Source: JBDSKH01 sp050245915
GTDB lineage: Bacteria > Actinomycetota > Actinomycetes > Actinomycetales > Microbacteriaceae
Direction: 5' to 3'
Length of the DNA stretch: 63,904 nucleotides
Assembly: GCA_050245915.1 (NCBI GenBank)
Contig: JBFWWZ010000011.1
Span: 1 to 63,904, forward strand
Part shown: positions 1-8,060 of the stretch, one piece after another
Position numbering within the stretch: position 1 is the stretch's first letter
How the letters are laid out: each line of letters begins with the position of its first letter
Notes under the pieces: generated by a model
The model's input: only the letters and a program-made list of their open reading frames with translations
What the model was told of the DNA's origin: nothing
Databases searched by the model: none
Program-made: the position numbers and the translations under genes

Positions 1-23
1 GGGAGCCTCGGTGACCGTCACGC

Positions 24-71
24 TTGACATGTTATCAGTCGATTACTACATTCAGGTAATCATTCGATTAC
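24..71 (+). promoter_or_regulatory. Strong promoter with two operator-like palindromes upstream of the MFS exporter
   Basis: A near-consensus sigma70 promoter is visible: TTGACA at 24-29, a 17-base spacer and TACATT at 47-52. Two related 16-base inverted repeats overlap it. The first, GTTATC-N4-GATTAC at 31-46, fills most of the spacer. The second, GTAATC-N4-GATTAC at 56-71, is a perfect 6-4-6 palindrome just past the predicted start of transcription. Their starts are 25 bases apart. Binding at either would block RNA polymerase, the usual arrangement for a TetR or MarR repressor of an efflux gene. The regulator gene is not in the window and may lie just upstream. The repressor family is inference. 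Confidence 0.75.
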
Positions 72-100
72 AACCTGTCCTCCGAGAGTCTGGAGCAACC

Positions 101-1525
101 GTGCCCACGCGCCGCATCCCCTTCGTGCTGGTGGTTCTCGCCACCGGCATCCCGATGTTCATGGCCACGCTCGACAACCTGGTCATGACCAACGCCCTCC
201 CCGTGATCCACGAAGACCTCGGCGCCACCGTCGAAGAGCTGCAGTGGTTCATCAACGCCTACACACTGGTGTTCGCCAGCCTCATCCTGATGACCGTCGC
301 GATCGGCGACCGTTTCGGGCGGCGCACCGTGTTCATCGCCGGGATCGCGGTCTTCACCCTCGCCTCGGTCTTCGCCGCGCTCAGCACCGACCCGACCCAG
401 CTGATCATCGCCCGCGCCCTGCAGGGCATCGGCGGCGCCGGCATCATGCCGCTGTCGCTCGCCCTGCTCTCCGGCGCCGTCGAGTCCCGGCGCCGCCCGC
501 TGGCCATCGGCATCTGGGGCGGCATCGCCGGCCTCGGCGTCGCCGCCGGACCGCTCATCGGCGGCGCCGTCGTCGAAGGCTGGAACTGGCAGGCGATCTT
601 CTGGATCAACGTCCCCGTCGGCATCCTGGCGATCCCGTTCGTGCTCTGGGTGCTGCCCAACACGTTCGGCGCGAAGGTGCGCCTCGACATCCTGGGCGTG
701 CTGCTCGCCGGCGTCGGCGTGCTCGGCCTGGTGTTCGGCATCGTCCGCGGCAACGACGCGGGCTGGGACTCGTTCGAGGTACTCGGCTCGCTGATCGGCG
801 GTGGCGTGCTGCTCGCCGTGTTCCTCTGGTGGGAGAACCGCACCGCTGCGCCGTTGCTGCCGCTCCGGCTGTTCCGCGACCGCAGCTTCTCGATCGCGAA
901 CGTCGTCGGATTCGGGTTCAGCTTCGGCATGTTCGGCGCGGTGTTCATCCTCATCCAATACCTGCAGGTGGTGCAGGGCAGCAGCCCGCTCGAGGCGGCG
1001 ATCCAGACCACCCCGTGGACCATGGCGCCGATGGTCGTCGCACCGATCGCCGGCATCCTGATGCCGCGGGTGGGCACCCGTCTGCTCATCGTGATCGGCC
1101 TCGCCCTGCAGGCGGCCGGGCTGTTCTGGCTGTCGGCGACGATGGCGGCGGACACCCCCTACACGACGATGCTGCCGGCGTTCATCGCGGCCGGACTCGG
1201 CATGTCGCTGGTGTTCGCCCCCTCGTCGACCGCGGTGCTGGCGAACCTCGCTCCGCACGATACCGCGAAAGGCTCCGGCACGAACTCGACCGTCCGCGAG
1301 ATCGGCGTGGCTCTCGGCATCGCCGTGCTGACCGCCGTGTTCACCGGCGCCGGCGGAGAGCTGACCCCGACCGGCTACGTCGACGCCGCCATCCCAGCCG
1401 TCGCCGTCGGCGGAGCGGTGCTGCTCGCGACCGCGATCGCGTCGCTCTTCCTCCCCGCCGGGCGCGGCCGCCCCGCCGAGACCGGCCCGATCGAGACCGT
1501 CGAGCGGGAGTTGATCGACGCCTAG
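101..1525 (+). CDS. MFS drug:proton antiporter, DHA2 (EmrB/QacA-like), 14 TM
   Basis: This is a 474-residue inner-membrane exporter that probably uses the proton gradient to expel drugs or other small molecules. The hydrophobic profile fits 14 membrane segments. Motif A (GDRFGRR) lies near residues 68-74 and the antiporter motif C (a glycine run ending GPLIGG) near residues 145-155. I chose the GTG at 101 because GGAG lies five bases upstream. The open frame extends to 11, but that would place the promoter and both operators inside the coding sequence. The substrate cannot be told from sequence. The double operator upstream suggests induction by the substrate. Confidence 0.88.
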   Translation: MPTRRIPFVLVVLATGIPMFMATLDNLVMTNALPVIHEDLGATVEELQWFINAYTLVFASLILMTVAIGDRFGRRTVFIAGIAVFTLASVFAALSTDPTQLIIARALQGIGGAGIMPLSLALLSGAVESRRRPLAIGIWGGIAGLGVAAGPLIGGAVVEGWNWQAIFWINVPVGILAIPFVLWVLPNTFGAKVRLDILGVLLAGVGVLGLVFGIVRGNDAGWDSFEVLGSLIGGGVLLAVFLWWENRTAAPLLPLRLFRDRSFSIANVVGFGFSFGMFGAVFILIQYLQVVQGSSPLEAAIQTTPWTMAPMVVAPIAGILMPRVGTRLLIVIGLALQAAGLFWLSATMAADTPYTTMLPAFIAAGLGMSLVFAPSSTAVLANLAPHDTAKGSGTNSTVREIGVALGIAVLTAVFTGAGGELTPTGYVDAAIPAVAVGGAVLLATAIASLFLPAGRGRPAETGPIETVERELIDA

Positions 1526-1534
1526 GCTCGAGCC

Positions 1535-2521
1535 ATGCGCATCGCAGTGCTCGGAGCAGGGGCCGTCGGCGGAACGCTGGCGGCCCTTCTCGCACGCGCC
1601 GGGCACCAGGTCGAGGTCACGGCCCGCGGCGAGAACCTCGACGCGATCCGCGAACACGGGCTGCGGCTGACCGGGGGCTACGGCGAGTACACCGCGCACG
1701 TCGCGACCGGGATCTCCTCCCCCGAACTCGCCATCCTCGCGACCAAAGCCCAGGATGCCGCCGGCGCCCTCCGCGACGCCGCGACGGCCCTCCAGGGGGT
1801 CCCCCTCGTCGTCGTGCAGAACGGTCTCGGCGGACTCCGTGTCGCGCACGAACAGCTCCCCGGCTCCCCGCTCATCGGCGGGCTCGCGCTGATGGCCGCG
1901 TCCTACGTCTCCCCCGGCGTCGTCACCGTCACCGGCGGCAACCCGCTCATCCTCGGAGCAGGCCCCGGCTGCACGCCCGAGACCCTGACCGCGGTGGCGC
2001 AGGTGCTCGGCGGCGCCATCGAGGTCGAGGTGACCCCCGACATCGTGGGCGCCCAGTGGACGAAGCTGCTCATCAACCACGTCAACGCCCTCCCGGCGAT
2101 CACCGGCCTCTCGGTGCAGGAGGTGGTGGCGGATCGCCGGCTGCTGCGGGTGATGACGGCGTCGATGCGGGAGACGGTGCGGATCGCGCGTGCGATCGGG
2201 GTGCACTTCGGTGCCGTGCAGGGGGTGTCGGGAGGCATCCTGAACCTGATCGGAATCGCGCCCCTCTGGCTCGGGGCGGCGTTCCCGAAGCTGCTGCGGC
2301 GACGCATGGGCGACGTGCCGAACCCGGGGTCGACGCTGCAGAGCGTTCGCCGCGGGCGGCTCACCGAGATCGACTTCCTGAACGGGGCCGTCGTCGCGGC
2401 GGCCGCCGAGCACGGGCGGGACGCGCCGGTCAACACCGCGATCGTCGAGATGGTGCACGAGGTCGAGCGGACGGGGGCCTTCCTGACGCCCGGGCAGGTG
2501 GTGGCGCGGGCGAGCGTCTAA
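1535..2521 (+). CDS. panE: 2-dehydropantoate 2-reductase (ketopantoate reductase)
   Basis: A 328-residue cytoplasmic NADPH-dependent reductase of the ApbA/PanE family, which reduces ketopantoate to pantoate for coenzyme A synthesis. The N-terminus carries the Rossmann motif GAGAVGG (residues 7-13). The lysine-containing segment TKLLINHVNALPAITG and the later acidic segment TEIDFLNGAVV match the catalytic Lys and Glu regions of the family. The length is slightly above the usual 300. It follows the MFS gene by nine bases, with TAGGCT six bases before the ATG, so it may have its own leaderless promoter. Paralogues of this family act on other 2-oxo acids, so the pantothenate role is likely but unproven. 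Confidence 0.85.
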   Translation: MRIAVLGAGAVGGTLAALLARAGHQVEVTARGENLDAIREHGLRLTGGYGEYTAHVATGISSPELAILATKAQDAAGALRDAATALQGVPLVVVQNGLGGLRVAHEQLPGSPLIGGLALMAASYVSPGVVTVTGGNPLILGAGPGCTPETLTAVAQVLGGAIEVEVTPDIVGAQWTKLLINHVNALPAITGLSVQEVVADRRLLRVMTASMRETVRIARAIGVHFGAVQGVSGGILNLIGIAPLWLGAAFPKLLRRRMGDVPNPGSTLQSVRRGRLTEIDFLNGAVVAAAAEHGRDAPVNTAIVEMVHEVERTGAFLTPGQVVARASV

Positions 2522-3186
2522 CAGGAATCGGCGAAGACCCGGCGGGGGTGCTCGGGGTCGGTGTTGTCGTACACGGCGTCGGCGAGCTGGGAGGCTTTGA
2601 CCTCTTTGAGGTACAGCGTGATGCCCGCCTCGGACCGGGCGCGCGCGTCCTCGCCGTGCGCGACCGGATCGTCGGCGACGAGACGCTCCCAGGCCTCCGC
2701 GAACGGCACCTCGAGCCACACCACGTAGCTGAACAGGCCGCGCAGCTCGGGCCGTTGCAGGAACACGCCGTTCACGACCAGGATCGCGTCCTCGGGTGCG
2801 GTCAGCCACTTCGGCTCGATCGGCTGATCGCGACGCCAGTCCCAGAACGCGGTGACGAACCCCGTGCTGCCCGCCATCAGGAACGGCTCCACCAGCACGC
2901 GCCGGAACGCCGAATAGTCGTACGAGTCGTGGTACCGCCCAGGACCGGAGGCCTCGCCCCGGGCGTACCGGCGATCGCGCGGCGCATGGAAATCGTCGAT
3001 GCGCGCGTGGAACGCCGCATGCCCGCGCTTCTGCAGGCGCGCGACGAGGTCGGCCGCGAAAGCCGTCGTGCCGGAGCCGTCGACGCCGTCGATCCCGACG
3101 ATGACGCGACCGCGCCCGTAGTTGTGCAGGATCTCGTCGGCGAGCGAGGTGATGACGTCCCGCCGGCTCGGGGATGCCGGTGCCAT
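2518..3186 (-). CDS. Uridine-kinase-like P-loop protein with altered Walker A
   Basis: A 222-residue protein resembling actinobacterial nucleoside (uridine) kinases. Residues about 32-42 read GIDGVDGSGTTAFA. In the family this loop is GSGKT, so the phosphate-binding lysine is replaced by threonine. The downstream segment IDDFHAPRDRRYARG matches the substrate-binding region of these kinases, followed by YHDSYDY. The stop overlaps the panE stop by four bases, tail to tail. It is divergent from the dienelactone hydrolase across 23 bases that hold a shared -10-like palindrome. The lost lysine makes normal kinase activity doubtful; a changed activity or a non-catalytic role is possible. Confidence 0.7.
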   Translation of the reverse strand: MAPASPSRRDVITSLADEILHNYGRGRVIVGIDGVDGSGTTAFAADLVARLQKRGHAAFHARIDDFHAPRDRRYARGEASGPGRYHDSYDYSAFRRVLVEPFLMAGSTGFVTAFWDWRRDQPIEPKWLTAPEDAILVVNGVFLQRPELRGLFSYVVWLEVPFAEAWERLVADDPVAHGEDARARSEAGITLYLKEVKASQLADAVYDNTDPEHPRRVFADSC

Positions 3187-3209
3187 GGGTCCAGCCTAGG
3201 CTCGGCAGC
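3187..3209. promoter_or_regulatory. Divergent leaderless promoters sharing one palindromic -10 (AGCCTAGGCT)
   Basis: The 23 bases between two divergent start codons contain the perfect palindrome AGCCTAGGCT at 3193-3202. Read on plus, TAGGCT (3197-3202) is seven bases before the ATG at 3210. Read on minus, TAGGCT (3198-3193) is six bases before the ATG at 3186. These are the -10-to-start distances expected for leaderless mRNAs, so one element could start both genes but not at the same moment. The same layout recurs at 5182-5203. Confidence 0.6.
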
Positions 3210-3785
3210 ATGACGGAGGTACTGCTGCTGCACCACGCTCAAGGACTCACGCCGGGGGTCGTCGCACTCGCCGACCGGCTGATCGCCGCCGGGCACATCG
3301 TCCACACCCCCGACGTGTACGACGGACGCACGTTCGACGATCTCGACACCGGCATGGCCTATGCCCGCGAGATCGGATTCCAGACCGCTATGGACCGGGG
3401 CGTCGCAGCGGCAGAGGGGCTGCCGGCCGAACTGGTCTACCTCGGCATCTCCCTCGGGGTGATGCCGGCGCAGCAGCTCGCCCAGAACCGGCCCGGGGCG
3501 CTCGGCGCGATCCTCGTCGGCAGCGCGGTGCCCCCCGAGGAGTTCGGCGGGACGTGGCCGGCGGGGGTTCCGCTGCAGATCGACGGCACCGAAGGCGACC
3601 CGGTGTTCGTCGGCGAGGGTGATATCGACGCCGCTCGCGACCTGGTGCGCGACGCCGGCGCCGAGCTGTTCCTGTATCCGGGCGACGGCCACCTGTTCGT
3701 CGACAACAGCCTCGGCGACTACGACGAAGACGCCACCGAACTGTTCCTCGAGCGCGTGCTCGGGCTGCTGCAGCGCGTGGAGTGA
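3210..3785 (+). CDS. Dienelactone hydrolase family protein
   Basis: A 191-residue alpha/beta-hydrolase fold protein. The nucleophile elbow is GISLG (about residues 82-86), so the nucleophile would be Ser rather than the Cys of classical dienelactone hydrolase. The acidic residue in EGDPVFVG and the histidine in GDGHLFVD complete a plausible catalytic triad. The length fits the short actinobacterial branch of the family. The start is the ATG at 3210, with no leader: TAGGCT is seven bases upstream. Its stop overlaps the mutY GTG start (GTGA), implying co-translation. The substrate is unknown. Confidence 0.8.
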   Translation: MTEVLLLHHAQGLTPGVVALADRLIAAGHIVHTPDVYDGRTFDDLDTGMAYAREIGFQTAMDRGVAAAEGLPAELVYLGISLGVMPAQQLAQNRPGALGAILVGSAVPPEEFGGTWPAGVPLQIDGTEGDPVFVGEGDIDAARDLVRDAGAELFLYPGDGHLFVDNSLGDYDEDATELFLERVLGLLQRVE

Positions 3786-4657
3786 CGATCGCCGACACGA
3801 TCGCGGACTGGTACGACCGCGGTCACCGCGACCTCCCCTGGCGGGCCGAGGGCTACCCGGCCTGGGGCATCCTGATCTCCGAGTTCATGCTGCAGCAGAC
3901 CCCGGTGGCGCGGGTCATCCCGCGGCTCGCCGAATGGCTGGCACGCTGGCCCACCCCGGCCGACCTGGCCGCGGTGCCGCCGGGTGAGGCGGTGCGCGCA
4001 TGGGACCGGCTCGGCTACCCGCGGCGTGCCCTCGCCCTGCACGCCGCAGCCACGGCGATCGCCGCCGAGCACGGCAACGTCGTCCCGCGCGAGGTGGCCG
4101 CGCTGCTCGCCCTGCCCGGCGTCGGGCCGTACACGGCGCGCGCCGTCGCCGCCTTCGCCTACGGGGTGCGGGTGCCCGTCGTCGACGTCAACGCCCGGCG
4201 GGTGCTGGCCCGCGGGGTCGAAGGCCACGGGGAACCCGGGCCGGCCCAGACCCGACGCGAGCTGCAGCTGATGGAATCGCTGCTCCCCCGCGACGAGCAC
4301 CGCGCGCGGCTCGCCAACGCCGGGGTCATGGAACTCGGGCAGACCGTCTGCACGGCGCGAGCACCCCGCTGCGACACCTGCCCGATCGCCGGCGAGTGCG
4401 CCTGGCGCGCCGCGGGCTACCCGCCCTACGAGGGTCCGCCGGCACCCCGGCAGAAGAGGTACGAGGGCAGCGACCGGCAGGTGCGCGGCCTCATCCTGCG
4501 CGAACTGCGCGCCAGCGACACCGCGGTGCCCGTCGGCGTGATCCAGGCGCTGTGGCCGGATGCCGTGCAGCGCGAGCGGGCGCTCGACGGCCTCCTGCGC
4601 GACGGTCTCGTGACCGGCGACCCCGCCCGCGGCTACGCGCTGCCGGACGGGACGTAG
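3782..4657 (+). CDS. mutY: A/G-specific adenine glycosylase MutY
   Basis: A DNA repair enzyme of 291 residues that removes adenine mispaired with 8-oxoguanine. Visible features are the catalytic Glu in SEFMLQQT, the helix-hairpin-helix LPGVGPYTARA followed by the conserved Asp in VVDVNARR, and a four-cysteine iron-sulfur loop (C-X6-C-X2-C-X5-C) near residues 190-206. It is shorter than the roughly 350-residue E. coli protein and lacks most of the C-terminal MutT-like domain that recognises 8-oxoG. This is common in actinobacteria. It overlaps the upstream hydrolase by GTGA and the convergent reductase gene by 25 bases. Confidence 0.9.
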   Translation: MTIADTIADWYDRGHRDLPWRAEGYPAWGILISEFMLQQTPVARVIPRLAEWLARWPTPADLAAVPPGEAVRAWDRLGYPRRALALHAAATAIAAEHGNVVPREVAALLALPGVGPYTARAVAAFAYGVRVPVVDVNARRVLARGVEGHGEPGPAQTRRELQLMESLLPRDEHRARLANAGVMELGQTVCTARAPRCDTCPIAGECAWRAAGYPPYEGPPAPRQKRYEGSDRQVRGLILRELRASDTAVPVGVIQALWPDAVQRERALDGLLRDGLVTGDPARGYALPDGT

Positions 4658-5181
4658 CGACGCGCCACCACCCCGGACGCGAACTCGGTGGCCCCCACCT
4701 GCTCCAGCCGGAGCGGCTCCGCCAGTCCGGCGAACAGCGTCGGCCCGCGGCCGGCCACCACCGGGTGCACGACGAACTCGAACTCGTCGATCAGTCCGGC
4801 GTCCGCGAGCGCCAGCGGCAGCCGGACACCGCCCACCAGCAGGTCCCCGCCCGGCTGCTGCTTCAGCGACCTCACCGCCTCGACGGGGTCGCCGCGCAGA
4901 TTCTCGGTGTTCCAGTCGGTCGCGGTGCGGGTGGTGGAGACGAGGTACTTCTTCTGCGGCCCGATCGCCTCGGCGAACGGCAGCGTCCAGCTCGGCACGT
5001 CGCCAGGTGAGCGCCAGAACTCCATCAGCTCGAAGGTGGTGCGGCCGAAGATCAGTGCGTCGACCTCGGCGACCGTGCGCGCGGCGTGCCGATGCACGTC
5101 CTCGTACACGCCGAATGCCGGGGCGGCGTGATCCACGCATCCGTCGAGGCTGACGTTGATCGAGTAGCGCAGGCGTCGCAT
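4633..5181 (-). CDS. Dihydrofolate reductase family protein (RibD C-terminal domain)
   Basis: A 182-residue NADPH-dependent reductase-fold protein. The N-terminal strand YSINVSLDGCVD, the segment ALIFGRTTFELME and the late GGDLLVGGVRLP are typical of the stand-alone RibD C-terminal family often called YwjB/YyaP-like. Members rarely have a proven substrate; they are related to riboflavin deaminase/reductase and DHFR. It runs convergently into mutY with a 25-base overlap and is divergent from the exonuclease gene across 22 bases with a shared -10 palindrome. Confidence 0.8.
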   Translation of the reverse strand: MRRLRYSINVSLDGCVDHAAPAFGVYEDVHRHAARTVAEVDALIFGRTTFELMEFWRSPGDVPSWTLPFAEAIGPQKKYLVSTTRTATDWNTENLRGDPVEAVRSLKQQPGGDLLVGGVRLPLALADAGLIDEFEFVVHPVVAGRGPTLFAGLAEPLRLEQVGATEFASGVVARRYVPSGSA

Positions 5182-5203
5182 GGGGGCAGCCTAGGCTGAC
5201 CTG
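5182..5203. promoter_or_regulatory. Second divergent leaderless promoter pair on AGCCTAGGCT
   Basis: The 22 bases between two divergent genes again hold AGCCTAGGCT (5188-5197). On plus, TAGGCT at 5192-5197 is six bases before the GTG at 5204. On minus, TAGGCT at 5193-5188 is six bases before the ATG at 5181. No ribosome-binding site is present in either direction. This is the same arrangement as at 3187-3209. Confidence 0.6.
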
Positions 5204-6652
5204 GTGTCCACACCGCTGAAGCTGACGACAGAGGCGGCCCACAACGAACTCTCCGCCCGGCTGCGCACGCTCCCCGAGGAGCTCGAGCTCTCGCGCACCT
5301 TCCCCCCCGATGTCCGCGCCGAGGCGGACGCGGCCGTCGCCTCCCACCGTCTCCCCGAGAACGACCGCACCGACCTGGAGTTCGTCACCATCGACCCGGC
5401 GGGCTCCACCGACCTCGACCAGGCCCTCACCATCGCGAAAGAGGGGGACGGCTGGCGGGTCTTCTACGCCATCGCCGACGTCGCCGCCTTCGTGGCCCCC
5501 GGCGGCGCGATCGATGCCGAGGCGCACCTCCGCGGGCAGACGATCTACGCGGCCGACGGTCGCATCCCGCTGCACCCGACGGCGATCAGCGAAGACGCGG
5601 CGTCGCTGCTGCCCGGTCAGGTGCGAAGCGCCTACCTCTGGGAGCACGTGCTCGACGCCCGTGGCGAGTTCATCCGCTCGAGCGTCGCGCGCGCGCGGGT
5701 GCGCAGCAGGCGGCAGCTCGACTACACGTCCGCCCAGTCCGACCTCGAGGCGCGACGCGGCCCCGACGCCGGGGTGCTCGGGATGCTGCGCGACGTCGGC
5801 GAGGCACGCGCGGCACTCGAAGCGGCACGCGGCGGCGCGAGCCTCGCGACCCCCGAGGTGCTGGTGTCGATGACGGACGGCAGGTACGCGCTCGACCGTC
5901 GCGAGATGCTTCCCGTGGAGGCGTGGAACGCGCAGCTGTCGCTGATGACCGGCATGGCCGCCGCCACCCTCATGCGGGAAGGCGGGGTCGGCATCCTGCG
6001 CACCATGCCGCCGGCGCAACCGGATGCGATCGCCAAGTTCCGCCGCCAGGCTCGCGCGCTCGGCACCCCCTGGCCGGAGGACGAGCGCTACGGCGACTAC
6101 CTGCGCCGCCTCGACGGCACCGACCCGAAGCACCTGGCGATCATGCACGCCGCCTCCTCGTTGTTCCGCGGGGCGGGCTACACGCCGTTCGACGGCGGCG
6201 AACCCGAGGAGACCATGCAGGCCGCCGTCGGCGCACCGTACGCCCACGTGACCGCGCCCCTCCGGCGGCTCGTCGACCGCTACGGGCTTGCGATCTGCGC
6301 CGCGCTGTCCACCGGCGCCCCCGTGCCCGAGTGGGCCCGTACGGCGCTGCCGGAGCTGCCGAAAGAGATGGCGCGCTCGAACAACGTGGCGAACCGGCTC
6401 GACAGGATGACCCTCGATGCCGTCGAGGCGGCGGTGCTCGCGCCGCACATCGGCGAGGTCTTCGACGCGGTCGTGCTCTCCGCGGGCGGGATGTCGGGAA
6501 CGCAGAAGAGGGACGGTGGCACCGTGCAGCTGACCGAGCCGGCCGTCGAGGCGGTCTGCGACGGTCATCTCGAACCCGGAGCCGACGTGCGAGTACGACT
6601 CGCCGAAGCCGATATCGCCTCGGGCAGCGTGAGATTCACCCTGGCAGACTGA
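5204..6652 (+). CDS. RNB-domain (RNase II family) exoribonuclease
   Basis: A 482-residue predicted 3'-to-5' exoribonuclease. The RNB catalytic motif appears as TIDPAGSTDLDQAL near residues 65-78, with several metal-binding aspartates, and the second signature YAHVTAPLRRLVDRY lies near residues 345-360. It is shorter than RNase II or RNase R because N-terminal cold-shock domains and a full S1 domain are missing, as in many actinobacterial homologues. It starts at GTG 5204 without a leader. The glycosylase gene begins four bases after its stop, so the two are probably co-transcribed. Confidence 0.88.
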   Translation: MSTPLKLTTEAAHNELSARLRTLPEELELSRTFPPDVRAEADAAVASHRLPENDRTDLEFVTIDPAGSTDLDQALTIAKEGDGWRVFYAIADVAAFVAPGGAIDAEAHLRGQTIYAADGRIPLHPTAISEDAASLLPGQVRSAYLWEHVLDARGEFIRSSVARARVRSRRQLDYTSAQSDLEARRGPDAGVLGMLRDVGEARAALEAARGGASLATPEVLVSMTDGRYALDRREMLPVEAWNAQLSLMTGMAAATLMREGGVGILRTMPPAQPDAIAKFRRQARALGTPWPEDERYGDYLRRLDGTDPKHLAIMHAASSLFRGAGYTPFDGGEPEETMQAAVGAPYAHVTAPLRRLVDRYGLAICAALSTGAPVPEWARTALPELPKEMARSNNVANRLDRMTLDAVEAAVLAPHIGEVFDAVVLSAGGMSGTQKRDGGTVQLTEPAVEAVCDGHLEPGADVRVRLAEADIASGSVRFTLAD

Positions 6653-6656
6653 GGGC

Positions 6657-7538
6657 ATGCCGGAGCTCCCCGAGGTGCAGGCGCTGGTCGCCGATCTCCG
6701 CGCGCGCCTGATCGGGCGGACCATCGGGCGCGTCGACGTCACCGCCTTCTCGGCGCTGAAGACCTACGACCCGCCGCCCGCGGTGTTCGCCGGGGCGGCC
6801 TTCACCGCCGTCGACCGGCATGGCAAGTTCCTGGACCTGACGGCGGAGGGTCCGGAGACGGGCGGCACGCCCGTGCACCTGGTCGTGCACCTCGCGCGGG
6901 CCGGATGGATCCGGTGGCGTGACAACGCCCCCAGCCCCGGCGCCGGACGCGGCAAAGGACCCATCGCGGCGCGGCTCGTCCTCGACGACGGGTCCGGTTT
7001 CGACATCACCGAGGCGGGCACCAAGAAGAGCCTCGCCGTCTATGTCGTGCGTGAACCGCAGGAGGTGCCGGGGATCGCGCGACTCGGACCCGACCCGCTG
7101 GAACCGGGGTTCACGGTCGACGTGCTCGCCGGCATCCTGAAGCAGGCGGGCCGCTCGCAGCTGAAAGGGGTGCTGCGCAACCAGGCGACCATCGCGGGGA
7201 TCGGGAACGCCTACTCCGACGAGATCCTGCATGTCGCGAAGATGTCGCCGTTCAAACCGGCGGCCATGACCGCGGACGAGGTCGAGGTGCTGTACGACGC
7301 GATGCAGACCACCCTGCGCGATGCGGTCGCGCGCGCCGACGGCGTCTCGGCGAGCGAGCTGAAGGCGGAGAAGAAATCCGGTCTGCGGGTGCACGGGCGC
7401 AACGGCGAGCCGTGCCCCGTCTGCGGAGACACCGTGCGCCAGGTGATCTTCAGCGACTCGACGTTCCAGTACTGCCCCACCTGCCAGACCGGTGGCAAAC
7501 CGCTCGCCGACCGTGTGCTCTCCAGACTGCTGAAGTAG
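6657..7538 (+). CDS. Fpg/Nei family DNA glycosylase/AP lyase
   Basis: A 293-residue base-excision repair enzyme. The mature N-terminus PELPEV carries the catalytic Pro and Glu. The helix-two-turn-helix region NQATIAGIGNAYSDEIL lies near residues 180-197. The C-terminal zinc finger has two CxxC pairs (CPVC and CPTC) near residues 252-282. Divergence around residues 95-120 from standard MutM suggests an additional actinobacterial Fpg/Nei paralogue, so I give no symbol. It follows the RNB gene by four bases and is the second oxidative-damage repair gene, with mutY, in this stretch. Confidence 0.88.
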   Translation: MPELPEVQALVADLRARLIGRTIGRVDVTAFSALKTYDPPPAVFAGAAFTAVDRHGKFLDLTAEGPETGGTPVHLVVHLARAGWIRWRDNAPSPGAGRGKGPIAARLVLDDGSGFDITEAGTKKSLAVYVVREPQEVPGIARLGPDPLEPGFTVDVLAGILKQAGRSQLKGVLRNQATIAGIGNAYSDEILHVAKMSPFKPAAMTADEVEVLYDAMQTTLRDAVARADGVSASELKAEKKSGLRVHGRNGEPCPVCGDTVRQVIFSDSTFQYCPTCQTGGKPLADRVLSRLLK

Positions 7539-7548
7539 GTTGGGCCCC

Positions 7549-8046
7549 GTGAACGCGCGTCTTACCATGGGAGCCGTCATCCTCGGCGGAACGCTCGCGC
7601 TCACCGGATGCGGTGGCCCTGACGGCGAGGCGGGTGAGAGTCCCAGCTCCGCGCCGAAGCCGACCCGGACCGCGACCGCAGCCCCGACCCCGACCCCGAG
7701 CTCCGCGCCGTCAGGCGGTCCCGTCGCACCCGCCGGCACACCGCTCGCCGGCCAGGACGCCTACGTGCGCTGCGTGGCGCTCGTCACGCAGTCGCTCTAC
7801 GCCGACCGGCCGGTCACGCCCGCACCGTACGGCAGCGCCGACGTGATCGCCCGCACCGACGGCCTGGTCTACGTCTACACCGAGGTCACCGTCGAGGATG
7901 CCCCCGACGCGGCCCAGCGCGACATCGCGTTCGAGTGCGTGCACGGCGGCACCCTGGAGGAGCCGGTGGACTACCTGTACGGCGCCGTGACCCGCAGCCC
8001 GCTGTCGCAGCGCGACCCGAACATGTCCATCTCCTTCGAGGACTGA
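7549..8046 (+). CDS. Small lipoprotein of unknown function
   Basis: A 165-residue predicted lipoprotein. A short signal peptide ends in the lipobox LTGC with the lipidated cysteine at position 21. It is followed by a Pro/Thr/Ala-rich linker (about residues 30-65) and a globular part with two cysteines. The start is GTG 7549: TAGGTT lies seven bases upstream (leaderless), and the resulting N-terminus is a good signal sequence. The open frame starts nine bases earlier at a less likely TTG. I recognise no family. Confidence 0.7.
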   Translation: MNARLTMGAVILGGTLALTGCGGPDGEAGESPSSAPKPTRTATAAPTPTPSSAPSGGPVAPAGTPLAGQDAYVRCVALVTQSLYADRPVTPAPYGSADVIARTDGLVYVYTEVTVEDAPDAAQRDIAFECVHGGTLEEPVDYLYGAVTRSPLSQRDPNMSISFED

Positions 8047-8060
8047 CGCATCCCGTCCCG

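Noticed and set aside
68..3211. Minus-strand open frame of over 1000 codons
   Set aside because: It is antisense to the MFS, PanE and kinase-like genes, consists of Arg/Asp/Gly/His-rich low-complexity translation typical of the reverse of high-GC genes, and has no domain or start signal.
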